The position numbers were made by a program, and so were the translations under genes. This document shows positions 1 to 8,024 of a stretch of DNA of 21,970 nt, one piece after another; the first letter of the stretch is position 1, and every line of letters begins with the position of its first letter. The notes below the pieces were generated by a model, which saw only the letters and a list, made by a program, of their open reading frames with translations, made no database searches and was not told the DNA's origin. The stretch spans positions 1 through 21,970 of the forward strand of contig JAIJTS010000021.1 in assembly GCA_022732885.1 (NCBI GenBank). The letters are read 5' to 3'. This stretch comes from Atopobium sp. (GTDB lineage: Bacteria; Actinomycetota; Coriobacteriia; Coriobacteriales; Atopobiaceae).

Positions 1-51
1 TGCCTTTCTCCTCACCTCTACATCGTACTTTACCCTACGATCCATACGCAT

Positions 52-90
52 AAAAAGCCTCCTATTTCTTATGTCCAAGAAATGGGAGGC
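52..90 (-). terminator. Rho-independent terminator of the minus-strand glycosyltransferase gene
   Basis: A 14-bp stem (57-70 with 77-90, one G-T wobble, 6-nt loop ATGTCC) is followed, reading the minus strand, directly by five T residues (52-56). It lies just downstream of the stop codon of the gene at 137-928, so it most likely ends that transcript. On the plus strand the same hairpin is not followed by a T run. Confidence 0.8.
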
Positions 91-117
91 AGTTCAGTTG
101 AGCTGCGGGTCTTTTTT
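89..117 (+). terminator. Possible plus-strand terminator for a gene left of the window
   Basis: A short stem GCAGTT/AGCTGC (89-94 with 101-106, one wobble, loop CAGTTG) is followed after five bases by six T residues (112-117). It could end a transcript entering from the left edge. The gap between stem and T run is long, so this is weak. Confidence 0.25.
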
Positions 118-136
118 GTGTAGTGAATAGCTGGAG

Positions 137-928
137 TTAACCGTTACTTTTCTGACCATTCTTATAAGCTAGGTTAATGAGCTTAGCTACAGGAGTTGGC
201 CAAAACTTCTTGAGCATCTCAAGATCTTCCTTTTCACGACGATTATCGTGAATAAGATGACTGGTTTCTGAGTCTTCATGAATGCGGTGAAGCATCAGAA
301 CGCGAGTGTCGTATAAGAAATCACCTTCACGTTTACTAATAGCTTCCCATGCTTCCCAATCCAGGTTAGAGCCAAATCCAGCCTTAAAAACAGGAACCTC
401 AAGGTTGGGGAGGACCAGCGTGGTACTTGGGCAGCAAATGGCACAACCTAGTTCAAGTGCGCGGCGCTTGGCCCATGACTTGCCAGCATTTTCTGGCTTT
501 GAGAGCGAGTACAAAAGACGCCGTTTTACCTTAAGCAGGCGATTCTCAAGAACTTCTTCACCGTCCCTCAGCTCACCGTAATTGGTGAAATAAATCAGTG
601 GGCGAGAAGAACCGTTGACGCGTTCAAGCATATATTCTGCATAGTTAGCTTTATAGAGGTCATCCTGGTGCGCAATGGTTACTAGAGGAGTCGTGCAAAC
701 ACTTACCGCAAAGTTCCAGTCGCCAGCAATACCACCTGGTCCAGGATTGACGTGCATCTGAATGTTGTATTTCTCGCAAAGAGACTGAATGAGTTCATTT
801 GGCGTTGAAGTAGCCAAAAGAATATTCGTAGACAGTGTCTGTTCCTTGAGCGAGAGAATACATTCTTCTAGATAGGGGCTCTCGCCATAAGCGCAGATGG
901 CAAACGTGTGATCCTGAGGTGTATACAT
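137..928 (-). CDS. Family 2 glycosyltransferase (surface polysaccharide)
   Basis: This encodes a 263-residue GT-A fold glycosyltransferase that probably adds a sugar to a surface glycan on the cytoplasmic side of the membrane. The N-terminus (FAICAYGESPYLEECILSL) is the usual nucleotide-sugar-binding beginning of GT2 enzymes, and the HQDD motif near residue 90 is the likely metal/nucleotide-binding DxD equivalent. There is no membrane segment. The frame stays open for another 78 codons upstream, to 1162, but that extension runs antisense into licD and precedes the domain start. I therefore placed the start at ATG 928-926, which has a weak GGATAG ribosome site. It is divergent from the LicD gene and followed by a clear terminator. 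The sugar and acceptor cannot be told from sequence. Confidence 0.8.
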   Translation of the reverse strand: MYTPQDHTFAICAYGESPYLEECILSLKEQTLSTNILLATSTPNELIQSLCEKYNIQMHVNPGPGGIAGDWNFAVSVCTTPLVTIAHQDDLYKANYAEYMLERVNGSSRPLIYFTNYGELRDGEEVLENRLLKVKRRLLYSLSKPENAGKSWAKRRALELGCAICCPSTTLVLPNLEVPVFKAGFGSNLDWEAWEAISKREGDFLYDTRVLMLHRIHEDSETSHLIHDNRREKEDLEMLKKFWPTPVAKLINLAYKNGQKSNG

Positions 929-962
929 TGGTCTATCCAATCGATTAACTCTGATGTCTAGT

Positions 963-991
963 ATTATAAGAATGTTATTGGACAATGGCGA
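963..991 (-). promoter_or_regulatory. Candidate promoter of the minus-strand glycosyltransferase
   Basis: Reading the minus strand, a perfect TATAAT (968-963) lies 17 bp from TCGCCA (991-986, four of six bases of the -35 consensus). Initiation would give a leader of about 28 nt before ATG 928. The same few bases read TATTAT on the plus strand (962-967), so the licD promoter could share this -10, but I see no convincing plus-strand -35. Confidence 0.4.
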
Positions 992-1003
992 ACGGGAGCC
1001 CCA

Positions 1004-1927
1004 GTGGAGTCTGACGGATATAAGACATACGAGAACCCCGATGAGCTGAGAAAGATTCAGATTCTTTCTACGCTTTTGATGGATGAGCTTGATCGCGTCT
1101 GTACAGAGCTTGGTATTTCGTATCAGGCTTACGGTGGAACAGCTATTGGCGCCGTAAGACATAAAGGTTTTATTCCTTGGGATGACGATGTTGATATCTC
1201 AATGTTTCGTGAGGACTATGAGATTTTTTTGGAAAAGGCCCCGGCGCTCCTCCGTCCAGATTTTTGCATTCAAAACGGCAGGAAAGACAATTATTTTCCT
1301 GCAGTAAACACAAACCTTTCTTTGAAGGGAACCGTTTGTGTCCCAGATGAGTTTATGACTTGCCCTTTTACCTACGCTATTTCTATTGGTATTTTCCCTT
1401 TTGATAAGATTCCTGCAGATCCTAAGAAGCTTGCAAAGATTAAACGTCAGACATGGTTCTGGGGACGACTAAATTTTTTGCTGGTTACTCCAACTCCCCG
1501 CGTTCCTTTAACCGGCTGGAAGAAAAAAGTTGCTCTTGCAGGATGCTTTATCATTCATCACGGTTTGAAGCTCTTTAAGGTTTCTTCCGCGTTGATTCAG
1601 CGTAAGTGGGATGAGGCTGCCCGTACTGCAGAGAGCGAGAATACCACTCATTACGCCAGTTTTGTTGAACCTGATCCAGAGAACTGGTCTATGGATAAAG
1701 AGGACGTATTCCCTACGATTCGCGTTCCTTTTGAAGACATTACTACTACGCTTCCTAAGGAGTACGATAAGCTTCTTACCAGGGGGTATGGTGATTACAT
1801 GCAACTTCCTCCAGAGAATAATCGTAAAAACCACCATCCTGGAGCGCTTGATTTTGGTAAGTGGAAAGATGTGGATGTTACTAAAGGAAGTCGTCAGGCA
1901 TTTGAAGATTTTGGTCAGAAAAGCTAG
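1004..1927 (+). CDS. LicD family phosphotransferase
   Basis: LicD-family enzymes transfer phosphocholine or a related phospho-substituent from a nucleotide carrier onto teichoic acids or surface glycans. The 307-residue protein carries the family hallmark at residues 44-65: a GGT...GAVRHKGFIPWDDDVD block with the nucleotidyltransferase-like Asp cluster. A hydrophobic patch near residues 180-195 may touch the membrane. The start is GTG 1004 with GGGAG five bases upstream. It stops two bases before the flippase start, so the two are translationally coupled. The nearby glycosyltransferases fit a role in decorating a surface polysaccharide. Whether the group is phosphocholine cannot be decided, and no choline uptake or LicC gene is visible. 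Confidence 0.85.
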   Translation: MESDGYKTYENPDELRKIQILSTLLMDELDRVCTELGISYQAYGGTAIGAVRHKGFIPWDDDVDISMFREDYEIFLEKAPALLRPDFCIQNGRKDNYFPAVNTNLSLKGTVCVPDEFMTCPFTYAISIGIFPFDKIPADPKKLAKIKRQTWFWGRLNFLLVTPTPRVPLTGWKKKVALAGCFIIHHGLKLFKVSSALIQRKWDEAARTAESENTTHYASFVEPDPENWSMDKEDVFPTIRVPFEDITTTLPKEYDKLLTRGYGDYMQLPPENNRKNHHPGALDFGKWKDVDVTKGSRQAFEDFGQKS

Positions 1928-1929
1928 AC

Positions 1930-3180
1930 ATGACTATAGATACTTCTGCTGAACAGCTAAGAAAAAATTACTTTTGGAATACGCTTGGCTCTCTGATGAA
2001 TGCCGCCTCAACAGTACTTATGTTGATGGTGGTCACACGTACCTTGGGAGCTGCCGCTGGTGGTGTTTTCTCGCTTGCGTATGCAGTGGCCCAGCAGCTG
2101 ATGGTCATTGGTCACTTTGAGATTAGAACATACCAGGTTACCGATACAGAAGAAGTATTCTCGTTTGGCGTGTATCTTGCTGCGCGAGTCATCACAACTC
2201 TTTTGATGATTGTGGGAATTACTATCTTTACCCTGCAATCTCAAGGACTGAGCTACGAGGGAGTGCTATACGCCCTCATTGCATCGCTACGTTTATTTGA
2301 TGTTGTAGAAGATGTTTTCCATGGCATGTTCCAGCAACATGGCCGTTTAGATATTGCTGGTCGAGCGTTCTTTTATCGTGTTCTTGCTACCGTTGTTGGC
2401 TTTGCAATAGGCGTACTTCTTACTAAAAACTTGCTTATCAGCGCGGCTATTTCTTTTATCGCATCTTTGGTGGTTATGGTTGCACTTGTCATTCCTCCCA
2501 CTAAGAAGATGGCAACGCTTAAACCTGTTTTTGACTTTAAGCAAATTACAAAATTGTTAGTTACCACCGCTCCTTTGTTTGCTGGTTCATTCTTGTTGAC
2601 ATATGTTGTTGGTGCTCCCCGCTATGCACTGGGCGGATTAAGTGATCAGGCGCTACTTACGTTCTTTACGGCATTAGCTATGCCTGCTATGGTTATCAAT
2701 CTTTTAAGCAACTTTGTCTTTAAACCGCTGCTTACTCAGATGGCTGAATACTGGAATAATCAGCAAGACAAGCAGTTTGTGGGTTTGATTCTTAAGGGAT
2801 TTGCTGTAGTTGCTTTAGCTACTGCTGTTTCAATGGCTCTGGCATGGCCTCTAGGAGCTCCCGTTCTTGGACTTTTGTATGGTCTTGATTTTGAACCATA
2901 TAAGTTAGAGCTTTTGATGCTACTTTTTGGTGGCTTGCTTAATGCTCTCACAGTTATTTTGTACTATGCCGTAGTAACCATGCGCAAGCAGATTGCGGTG
3001 TTTGTGAGCTATGCAGCAGGCGCAGGTTTTGCTGCGCTTACAGGAGGATGGTTTGTAGGCAGCTTTGGCATTATGGGCGCCTGCATTCTATACGATGTCT
3101 CTCTTGCAATTCTCGCTTTTGTATTCGGCATTTTCTGCTTCTTGGGATTTAAAGATCAAAAGAAAAAGTCCGCTGTATAG
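1930..3180 (+). CDS. Polysaccharide flippase, MOP/MATE superfamily (Wzx-like)
   Basis: This is a 416-residue integral membrane protein with about 12 hydrophobic segments spread along its whole length. The N-terminus (KNYFWNTLGSLMNAASTVLMLM) is typical of O-antigen/teichoic-acid flippases, which move undecaprenyl-linked glycans across the membrane. The gene starts two bases after the LicD stop with no clear Shine-Dalgarno of its own, suggesting translational coupling. Its stop codon lies inside the loop of a strong terminator. It probably exports the glycan built by the neighbouring enzymes. Assignment to the superfamily is firm, but the exact cargo is unknown. Confidence 0.85.
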   Translation: MTIDTSAEQLRKNYFWNTLGSLMNAASTVLMLMVVTRTLGAAAGGVFSLAYAVAQQLMVIGHFEIRTYQVTDTEEVFSFGVYLAARVITTLLMIVGITIFTLQSQGLSYEGVLYALIASLRLFDVVEDVFHGMFQQHGRLDIAGRAFFYRVLATVVGFAIGVLLTKNLLISAAISFIASLVVMVALVIPPTKKMATLKPVFDFKQITKLLVTTAPLFAGSFLLTYVVGAPRYALGGLSDQALLTFFTALAMPAMVINLLSNFVFKPLLTQMAEYWNNQQDKQFVGLILKGFAVVALATAVSMALAWPLGAPVLGLLYGLDFEPYKLELLMLLFGGLLNALTVILYYAVVTMRKQIAVFVSYAAGAGFAALTGGWFVGSFGIMGACILYDVSLAILAFVFGIFCFLGFKDQKKKSAV

Positions 3181-3192
3181 GCGGACTTTTTT
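3163..3192. terminator. Bidirectional terminator between convergent genes
   Basis: The stem AAAAAGTCCGC/GCGGACTTTTT (3163-3173 with 3181-3191) has a 7-nt loop holding the flippase stop codon, and a T run on both strands. It ends the LicD-flippase transcript and probably also the minus-strand transcript of the DUF2304 gene that converges on it. Confidence 0.9.
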
Positions 3193-3240
3193 AATCTGTT
3201 GCTTGTGCGTGAGCGTGCCGTCAAATGATGGACTTGTCAT

Positions 3241-3627
3241 TTACACGCGAGTACGCTGGTTAAGATCGGTCACAAAATCAAGATTTTTCTCGTCACGTGC
3301 GTCTTTATCGCGCAGAGCAAGATCAGCCGAGAGCTGTTCAACCTTATAGGTGAGCTTAGAGATTGCACAGGACTGATGAAAAATCCTGATAAGCATCAGC
3401 ACAATAACCAGCAGCAAGACAAAGTTTGCGGGACTCATAAAGCCAAACAGGCCCGAGAAGAAATACGCAAGCTGGGGGATAAGCGCAAACAAAACAAGGA
3501 TTCCTGCAGAAACAACCCAATACACAGAGTCGGAGATACGAATCTTTGATTTACGGACGCTATTGATGACAATGCCCATGGCAAAAAGAGCACCAATAAG
3601 CAGCAAAATTCTGAGAACTAAAGTCAT
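3241..3627 (-). CDS. DUF2304 small membrane protein
   Basis: This 128-residue protein has three hydrophobic segments (about 3-21, 33-56 and 66-84) and a charged C-terminal tail (about 90-128) predicted to be a short coiled coil. The pattern IRISDSVYWVV...ALIPQL...GFMSPANFVLLL matches the DUF2304 family (COG2456). The family is very often paired with DPM1-like glycosyltransferases, as here: it starts nine bases after the stop of the glycosyltransferase gene, with an AAGGTGG ribosome site. It is probably the membrane partner or regulator of that enzyme. No biochemical role is established. Confidence 0.85.
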   Translation of the reverse strand: MTLVLRILLLIGALFAMGIVINSVRKSKIRISDSVYWVVSAGILVLFALIPQLAYFFSGLFGFMSPANFVLLLVIVLMLIRIFHQSCAISKLTYKVEQLSADLALRDKDARDEKNLDFVTDLNQRTRV

Positions 3628-3636
3628 GGCGCCACC

Positions 3637-4323
3637 TTATCTAAACCACTGAAAGAGCAAAAGCGAGAGACACGTGCGAGCCATATACATAATTGAGTTA
3701 TAGAAGCTTAAATAGGACTCGCCACCTTGACGTTCACGCATCTCAGTTTCAATCTCGACAACCTTTGCGCCGCGGCGCATCAACAAAGAAATAGTGTCTG
3801 GCTCGGGAGAGAAGTCAAAAGAACGCGCATACGTCTCAATAAGGCCACGGTCGTACATACGCATGCCTGAGGTGGGGTCAGTAATGGTTTGACCAGTGCT
3901 TGTCTTGATAAGCCAAGAAATTAGCTTGGAGCCAATCTCTCGAGGAGAGTTTCCGCGAGCCTTGGTGACAAAGCGAGAAGCAATGACGATGTTTGCTCCC
4001 TCGTTTACCATTGCCTGGGCCATAGGGGCAATGTACTCAGGCCTGTGCTGGCCATCCGAGTCAAACTGCACCACAGCGTCATAACCATGTTCTTTGGCGT
4101 AGCGCATACCAGCCCTAAAGCCTGCAGAAAGGCCTCCGTTAACAGGTAAATTGAGGTAGTTAAATCCACGCTCTTTACAGATATCCAGAGTGCGGTCAGC
4201 GGAGCCGTCGTTGATTATGATGTAATCAACTTGAGGAGCTACCTGACACAACTCTGTAATAGTTGAAGCAATGCAGGCTTCTTCGTTGTAAGCGGGAACG
4301 ACTGCAAGAATTCTCACGAGCAT
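3637..4323 (-). CDS. DPM1-like family 2 glycosyltransferase
   Basis: This is a 228-residue cytoplasmic GT2 enzyme of the dolichyl-phosphate-mannose/polyprenyl-phosphate-sugar synthase type. Visible motifs are the N-terminal VVPAYNEE, NDGSADRT (38-45), the DSDGQH metal/nucleotide site (88-93) and DPTSGMRMYD (about 149-158). The short hydrophobic C-terminus (LSLLLFQWF) may sit at the membrane, and the DUF2304 protein downstream could anchor it. It probably makes a lipid-phosphate sugar used to modify a surface glycan. The ATG at 4323 has AAAGG directly abutting it. A GTG two codons later (4317-4315) would have a normal six-base spacing, so the true start may be there. It is divergent from rfbC. 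Confidence 0.85.
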   Translation of the reverse strand: MLVRILAVVPAYNEEACIASTITELCQVAPQVDYIIINDGSADRTLDICKERGFNYLNLPVNGGLSAGFRAGMRYAKEHGYDAVVQFDSDGQHRPEYIAPMAQAMVNEGANIVIASRFVTKARGNSPREIGSKLISWLIKTSTGQTITDPTSGMRMYDRGLIETYARSFDFSPEPDTISLLMRRGAKVVEIETEMRERQGGESYLSFYNSIMYMARTCLSLLLFQWFR

Positions 4324-4433
4324 CCTTTGAATTGCAAATTACACGTTAACTGCATGAATATCATAGCTCAAAAGCCGAATTAAACTTGACTCGTATATAG
4401 TAGATTACCTAAAGAAATTGAAAGGTGAACGCT

Positions 4434-5039
4434 ATGGAGTTTCCAAAAGAGCTTAAAAACCCTACTCAATCGGGCAATTTTACGTTTTATGACACCTCGA
4501 TTGAAGGTGTAAAGGTTATGGACGTAAAGCTGTACGGTGATACTCGTGGTGGATTTATGGAGACCTACCGTGAAGAAAACTTTGTTGCCGGCGGTATTGA
4601 TGCTTCTTTTGTACAGGATAATCAGTCCTCATCCGTTCAGGGTGTGCTCCGGGGTCTTCACTTCCAGATTGAGCATCCTCAGGCAAAGCTTGTGCGCGTA
4701 ATCTCCGGCACTGTCTTTGATGTTGCTGTTGACCTGCGAGAGGGAAGTCCAACTTGGGGTCAGTGGGAAGGCGTTGTCCTGTCCGCTGAGAACCGCAGGC
4801 AGTTCTTTGTTCCTCGCGGCTTTGCTCACGGCTTTTTGGTGCTCTCTGATACCGCTGAGTTCTGCTACAAGTGTGATGACATCTATCATCCAGGAGATGA
4901 GGGCGGCATCATGTGGAACGATCCAGAGCTTGGTATTGAGTGGCCAGCATTTCTTGGCGAGAAGACCTTAGATTCTTCAAAGGTTATTCTTTCCGACAAA
5001 GATAAGATTCATCCAGCGCTTTCTTCACTTAAGAAGTAA
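4434..5039 (+). CDS. rfbC: dTDP-4-dehydrorhamnose 3,5-epimerase
   Basis: RfbC/RmlC converts dTDP-4-keto-6-deoxyglucose to dTDP-4-keto-L-rhamnose, the third step of dTDP-L-rhamnose synthesis in the cytoplasm. The 201-residue cupin contains GVLRGLHFQ with the catalytic His76, the DVAVDLR strand with Asp100, FVPRGFAHGF (about 125-134), the EFCYKCD active-site Tyr145 and the WNDPELGIEWP end block. ATG 4434 was chosen over the in-frame GTG at 4425, which overlaps the AAAGG ribosome site at 4421-4425. A TTGACT box sits at 4386-4391, but I see no well-spaced -10. rfbA, rfbB and rfbD are not in the window. It supports a rhamnose-containing surface glycan. Confidence 0.93.
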   Translation: MEFPKELKNPTQSGNFTFYDTSIEGVKVMDVKLYGDTRGGFMETYREENFVAGGIDASFVQDNQSSSVQGVLRGLHFQIEHPQAKLVRVISGTVFDVAVDLREGSPTWGQWEGVVLSAENRRQFFVPRGFAHGFLVLSDTAEFCYKCDDIYHPGDEGGIMWNDPELGIEWPAFLGEKTLDSSKVILSDKDKIHPALSSLKK

Positions 5040-5065
5040 CAAGCACTGAAGGCAAGTTAGGTACT

Positions 5066-7696
5066 ATGAACGAACGTAATCGTCGTGAGCGAGAATCCTC
5101 AGCTCACGAGTTAAATCGCATGAATGAGCCAGAGTGGACTGAGGAAGCTTCTGATAAGGAGCTTCCGTCTTTGCCGCTCCCTCGTGCAACACAAATGGAA
5201 CTTCTCGCCCCAGCAGGAGGTCCTGGGCCATTTACTGCAGCTCTTGCTGGTGGAGCTGATGCTATTTATTGCGGCCTAGGCAACAGCTTCAATGCTCGTC
5301 GCGGTGCGGACAACTTTGATGACGAGTCGTTTGCCCGTGCGTGCAGACAGGCTCATCTAGCTGGTGCTCGTGTGTATGTCACTGTGAACGTTGTTGTTAA
5401 ATGGGACGAGATGCAGCGTGTACTGCGCCTGATTCGTCGCGCGTGGATTCTTGGTGCAGATGCCTTTATCATCCAGGACTGGGGTCTTATGGCCCAGGTA
5501 AGAAAGACCTGGCCAGAGATTGAATGCCACGTATCAACGCAGGCAAATATCCACGATACACGTGGTGTTGCTGCTTGCAAAAAGCTTGGTGTGGGACGCG
5601 TTACCTTGTCCAGAGAGCTTACTAAAGAGGAGATTTCTACTATTTCCAAGCTTGGTGTTGAGCTGGAATGTTTTGGTCACGGAGCTCTCTGCTTCTGTTA
5701 TTCGGGTATCTGCCACATGTCATCTATGCGTGGAGACCGCTCTGCTAATCGTGGAGCCTGCGCTCAGCCGTGTCGCTTGCCTTATGAGCTGCTTAACTCT
5801 AAACATGAAGTTGTTTCGATGGGCGGCATTGATAGACTACTGTGTCCTAAAGATTACTGCACCATTGATGACGTTCCCGACATGATTGAGGCGGGCGTGG
5901 GCTCGCTTAAAATTGAAGGTCGCATGAAGGCTCCTGAGTATGTGTACTCAGTGGTGTCTTCGTATCGCCAAGCAATTGATGCGGCTAAGAATGGTGTGGA
6001 CAACCAGGCTGATGTGGCACGTCGTCATCGTTTGCTTAAACGTTCGTTTAACCGCGGTCTGACCAACGCTTATCTGCATGGTACTGCTGGCAACGAGATG
6101 ATGAGCTACGAGCGCTCCAATAACCGCGGCGAGATTGTTGGTGAGGTTACCGGAGGACGCCCACTTGAGGATGCTCTTGAGCGCAAGAGCGGTCTGAATG
6201 GTGGCCGCGTTAAGCTGCGCCGCTACAAACAGGCAGATGTTGACCTTGTTGCACATGCTCCTATTGGCAAGAACGACTTGCTTGAAATTAGGCCATTAGA
6301 TGAGCCTGACAAGTTCCTGACCGCTCTTTGTCCTGTTGACGTTGAGCCTGGTCAGACAGTTACCGTTCGCACTTCTCGCGTTATGCAGACAGGATCTACA
6401 GTACGCATTATTCGCTCCGAAGCTGCGCGCGTAGCGGCCGAGCAGATTTCTTCACTGGAATATCCTCGTAAACGAGCTGTTGACGTGGCTATTATTGCCC
6501 GCATTGGCCAGCCCTTCACCGTGGTACTTACAACGGCAGATGGCGTTGCAAGCGCATCTGCTGAAGGTTTTGTGGTGGAGGAAGCCCGCACCAAGGCGGT
6601 AACTTCTGACGAGCTCATTGAGCACGTGGGTCGTATGGGAACCTCTCCTTTTGAGGCCGTAAGCTTTGACGTCCAAATGGACGACACGTGCGGCATGAGC
6701 TTTAGCGCTGTTCATAAGGTCCGCGCCGCGGCATGTGAGCAGCTTGAGGCAGCGCTTCTGGAGGAGTACCAGGATCGTGAGCAAAAGATTGCTCCGCTTT
6801 CCCGTCTTGCCTATCAAAAGGAGCGAGAAGCCCAGGACAAAGAGAAGCTTCTTGCCTTTGATGAGGTAGCTGCAAAAACAAATGCGTTGCAGGCAGAGGT
6901 CTGTGTTCTGGTTGAGACTCCAGAGCAGGCACGTGTTGCGCTCAGCGCGGGGGCGGATCGTCTGTATGCAACTACTGATGCGCTCACAGAGACTTTGTGG
7001 CCAGAGGATCTTCTCGCTAAGGTAACGCCGTGGCTTGACGAGGTGTGTCGCGAGATTGACCACAAGCGCTTGGATCCCTACATTGCTGCAGGTAAGTCAG
7101 TTGCTGTGGGTAACATCTCTGAGCTGGCGTTTGCTGTAGAACGAGGAGCTACCCCAGAGGTGCGCGAGTGCATTCCGGTTCACAACGACTATGCTCTCAA
7201 GGCGCTTGCCGACATGGGCGCAGAAGGCGTTTGGCTCAACTCCGAGCTGACCCTTCAAGAGATTTGCCACATGGCGAGAAACGCCTCGATTCCTGTGGGT
7301 TATATGGTTACCGGTCGTATTCGTACCATGACAACCGAGCACTGCATTTTGATGTCTACAGGCAAGTGTATCCACGATTGCGACGCTTGTAAGCTCCGCC
7401 TTGAGGAACATACGCTCAGGGGTATCGATAACGATTACATGCCCGTAAGGACTGACAGGCATGGTCGCTCAAAGATTTGGAGCCCCAAGCTCTTTGATGG
7501 TGTGCCAGAGATAGCCGAGATGCTTTCCGCCGGTGTGAGGCGTTTTATGGTGGACGCAACACTTTTGAGCGTGGAGCAGATAAGAGAGGCTACCTCTCGC
7601 GTTGCTGCAGCAATTGAGGCAACAGCGTCGGGTGCATCATTGCCTGCACGTCTTAAAGATGCTTCAGTCGGACATCTTTTCTCGCCAATTGGATAG
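5066..7696 (+). CDS. Large U32 family protein (RlhA/TrhP-type), two tandem modules
   Basis: The 876-residue protein is annotated by family as peptidase U32, but characterised relatives (RlhA, TrhP, TrhO context) hydroxylate rRNA or tRNA bases using an Fe-S cluster and prephenate. Residues about 44-300 form the U32 domain: MELLAPAGG, AGGADAIYCGLGNSFNAR and the Cys-rich block around 200-240 (HGALCFCYSGIC, then RSANRGACAQPCR) that should bind a [4Fe-4S] cluster. A DUF3656-like middle follows (about 350-590). From about 610 a second, diverged U32-like unit repeats the plan, with GYMVTGRIRTMTTEHC and CIHDCDACKLR near 740-780 and SAGVRRFMVD near 830. The first 43 residues are charged and not conserved-looking, so ATG 5195 is an alternative start. 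At 876 residues it is longer than E. coli RlhA (about 650). Target RNA is unknown. Confidence 0.82.
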   Translation: MNERNRRERESSAHELNRMNEPEWTEEASDKELPSLPLPRATQMELLAPAGGPGPFTAALAGGADAIYCGLGNSFNARRGADNFDDESFARACRQAHLAGARVYVTVNVVVKWDEMQRVLRLIRRAWILGADAFIIQDWGLMAQVRKTWPEIECHVSTQANIHDTRGVAACKKLGVGRVTLSRELTKEEISTISKLGVELECFGHGALCFCYSGICHMSSMRGDRSANRGACAQPCRLPYELLNSKHEVVSMGGIDRLLCPKDYCTIDDVPDMIEAGVGSLKIEGRMKAPEYVYSVVSSYRQAIDAAKNGVDNQADVARRHRLLKRSFNRGLTNAYLHGTAGNEMMSYERSNNRGEIVGEVTGGRPLEDALERKSGLNGGRVKLRRYKQADVDLVAHAPIGKNDLLEIRPLDEPDKFLTALCPVDVEPGQTVTVRTSRVMQTGSTVRIIRSEAARVAAEQISSLEYPRKRAVDVAIIARIGQPFTVVLTTADGVASASAEGFVVEEARTKAVTSDELIEHVGRMGTSPFEAVSFDVQMDDTCGMSFSAVHKVRAAACEQLEAALLEEYQDREQKIAPLSRLAYQKEREAQDKEKLLAFDEVAAKTNALQAEVCVLVETPEQARVALSAGADRLYATTDALTETLWPEDLLAKVTPWLDEVCREIDHKRLDPYIAAGKSVAVGNISELAFAVERGATPEVRECIPVHNDYALKALADMGAEGVWLNSELTLQEICHMARNASIPVGYMVTGRIRTMTTEHCILMSTGKCIHDCDACKLRLEEHTLRGIDNDYMPVRTDRHGRSKIWSPKLFDGVPEIAEMLSAGVRRFMVDATLLSVEQIREATSRVAAAIEATASGASLPARLKDASVGHLFSPIG

Positions 7697-7760
7697 GAAA
7701 GAAATTAGTTTGGAAATTTGGGTAGGATACTTTTGTTGTAAGTCATGAGCGCACCCGCGC

Positions 7761-7780
7761 TTTGAGTAGATTTGAGTAGG
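7761..7780 (+). repeat. Tandem 10-bp repeat over the nifU-like ribosome site
   Basis: TTTGAGTAGA at 7761-7770 is repeated as TTTGAGTAGG at 7771-7780. The second copy supplies the start of the AGGAG ribosome-binding site of the next gene. It may be a simple slippage duplication. Confidence 0.6.
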
Positions 7781-7787
7781 AGCAACT

Positions 7788-8024
7788 ATGGCCATTAATC
7801 GTGACCTTTTGAATGCAACCCTTGATGTCATTCGTCAGAGCCTTCAGACCGATGGTGGTGACGTTGAGCTTATTGATGTAAGTGATGACGGCACCGTTAC
7901 TCTTGAGATGGTTGGCTCTTGCGCTGGCTGCCCTATGTCTGCATATGATATGTCTGAGGGCATTGAGCGCATCCTGATCGAGCATGTTCCAGGCGTTAAG
8001 CGCGTTCAGCCAGCTATGCTGTAA
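7788..8024 (+). CDS. NifU C-terminal domain Fe-S protein
   Basis: This 78-residue protein consists only of the NifU C-terminal (Nfu) domain. The conserved CxxC (Cys45, Cys48 in GSCAGCPMS) binds a [4Fe-4S] cluster between subunits, and the DGGDVELIDV segment (about 22-31) is typical. Nfu proteins carry or deliver Fe-S clusters to client enzymes. AGGAG lies five bases before the ATG. It sits downstream of the Fe-S-dependent U32 protein and may support such enzymes, but the 91-nt gap gives no proof of co-transcription. No scaffold IscU or cysteine desulfurase gene is in the window. Confidence 0.9.
   Translation: MAINRDLLNATLDVIRQSLQTDGGDVELIDVSDDGTVTLEMVGSCAGCPMSAYDMSEGIERILIEHVPGVKRVQPAML

Noticed and set aside
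1..51. Minus-strand gene start (ATG at 51 or 45) running off the left edge
   Set aside because: It lies directly on the T run of a terminator and has no ribosome site or promoter room.
929..1162. N-terminal extension of the minus-strand glycosyltransferase (78 extra codons)
   Set aside because: It overlaps the start of licD antisense, precedes the GT2 domain start, and lies upstream of a plausible promoter for ATG 928.
6452..7063. Minus-strand open frame of about 200 codons inside the U32 gene
   Set aside because: It is fully antisense to a well-supported gene and has no recognisable domain; it is a shadow frame.
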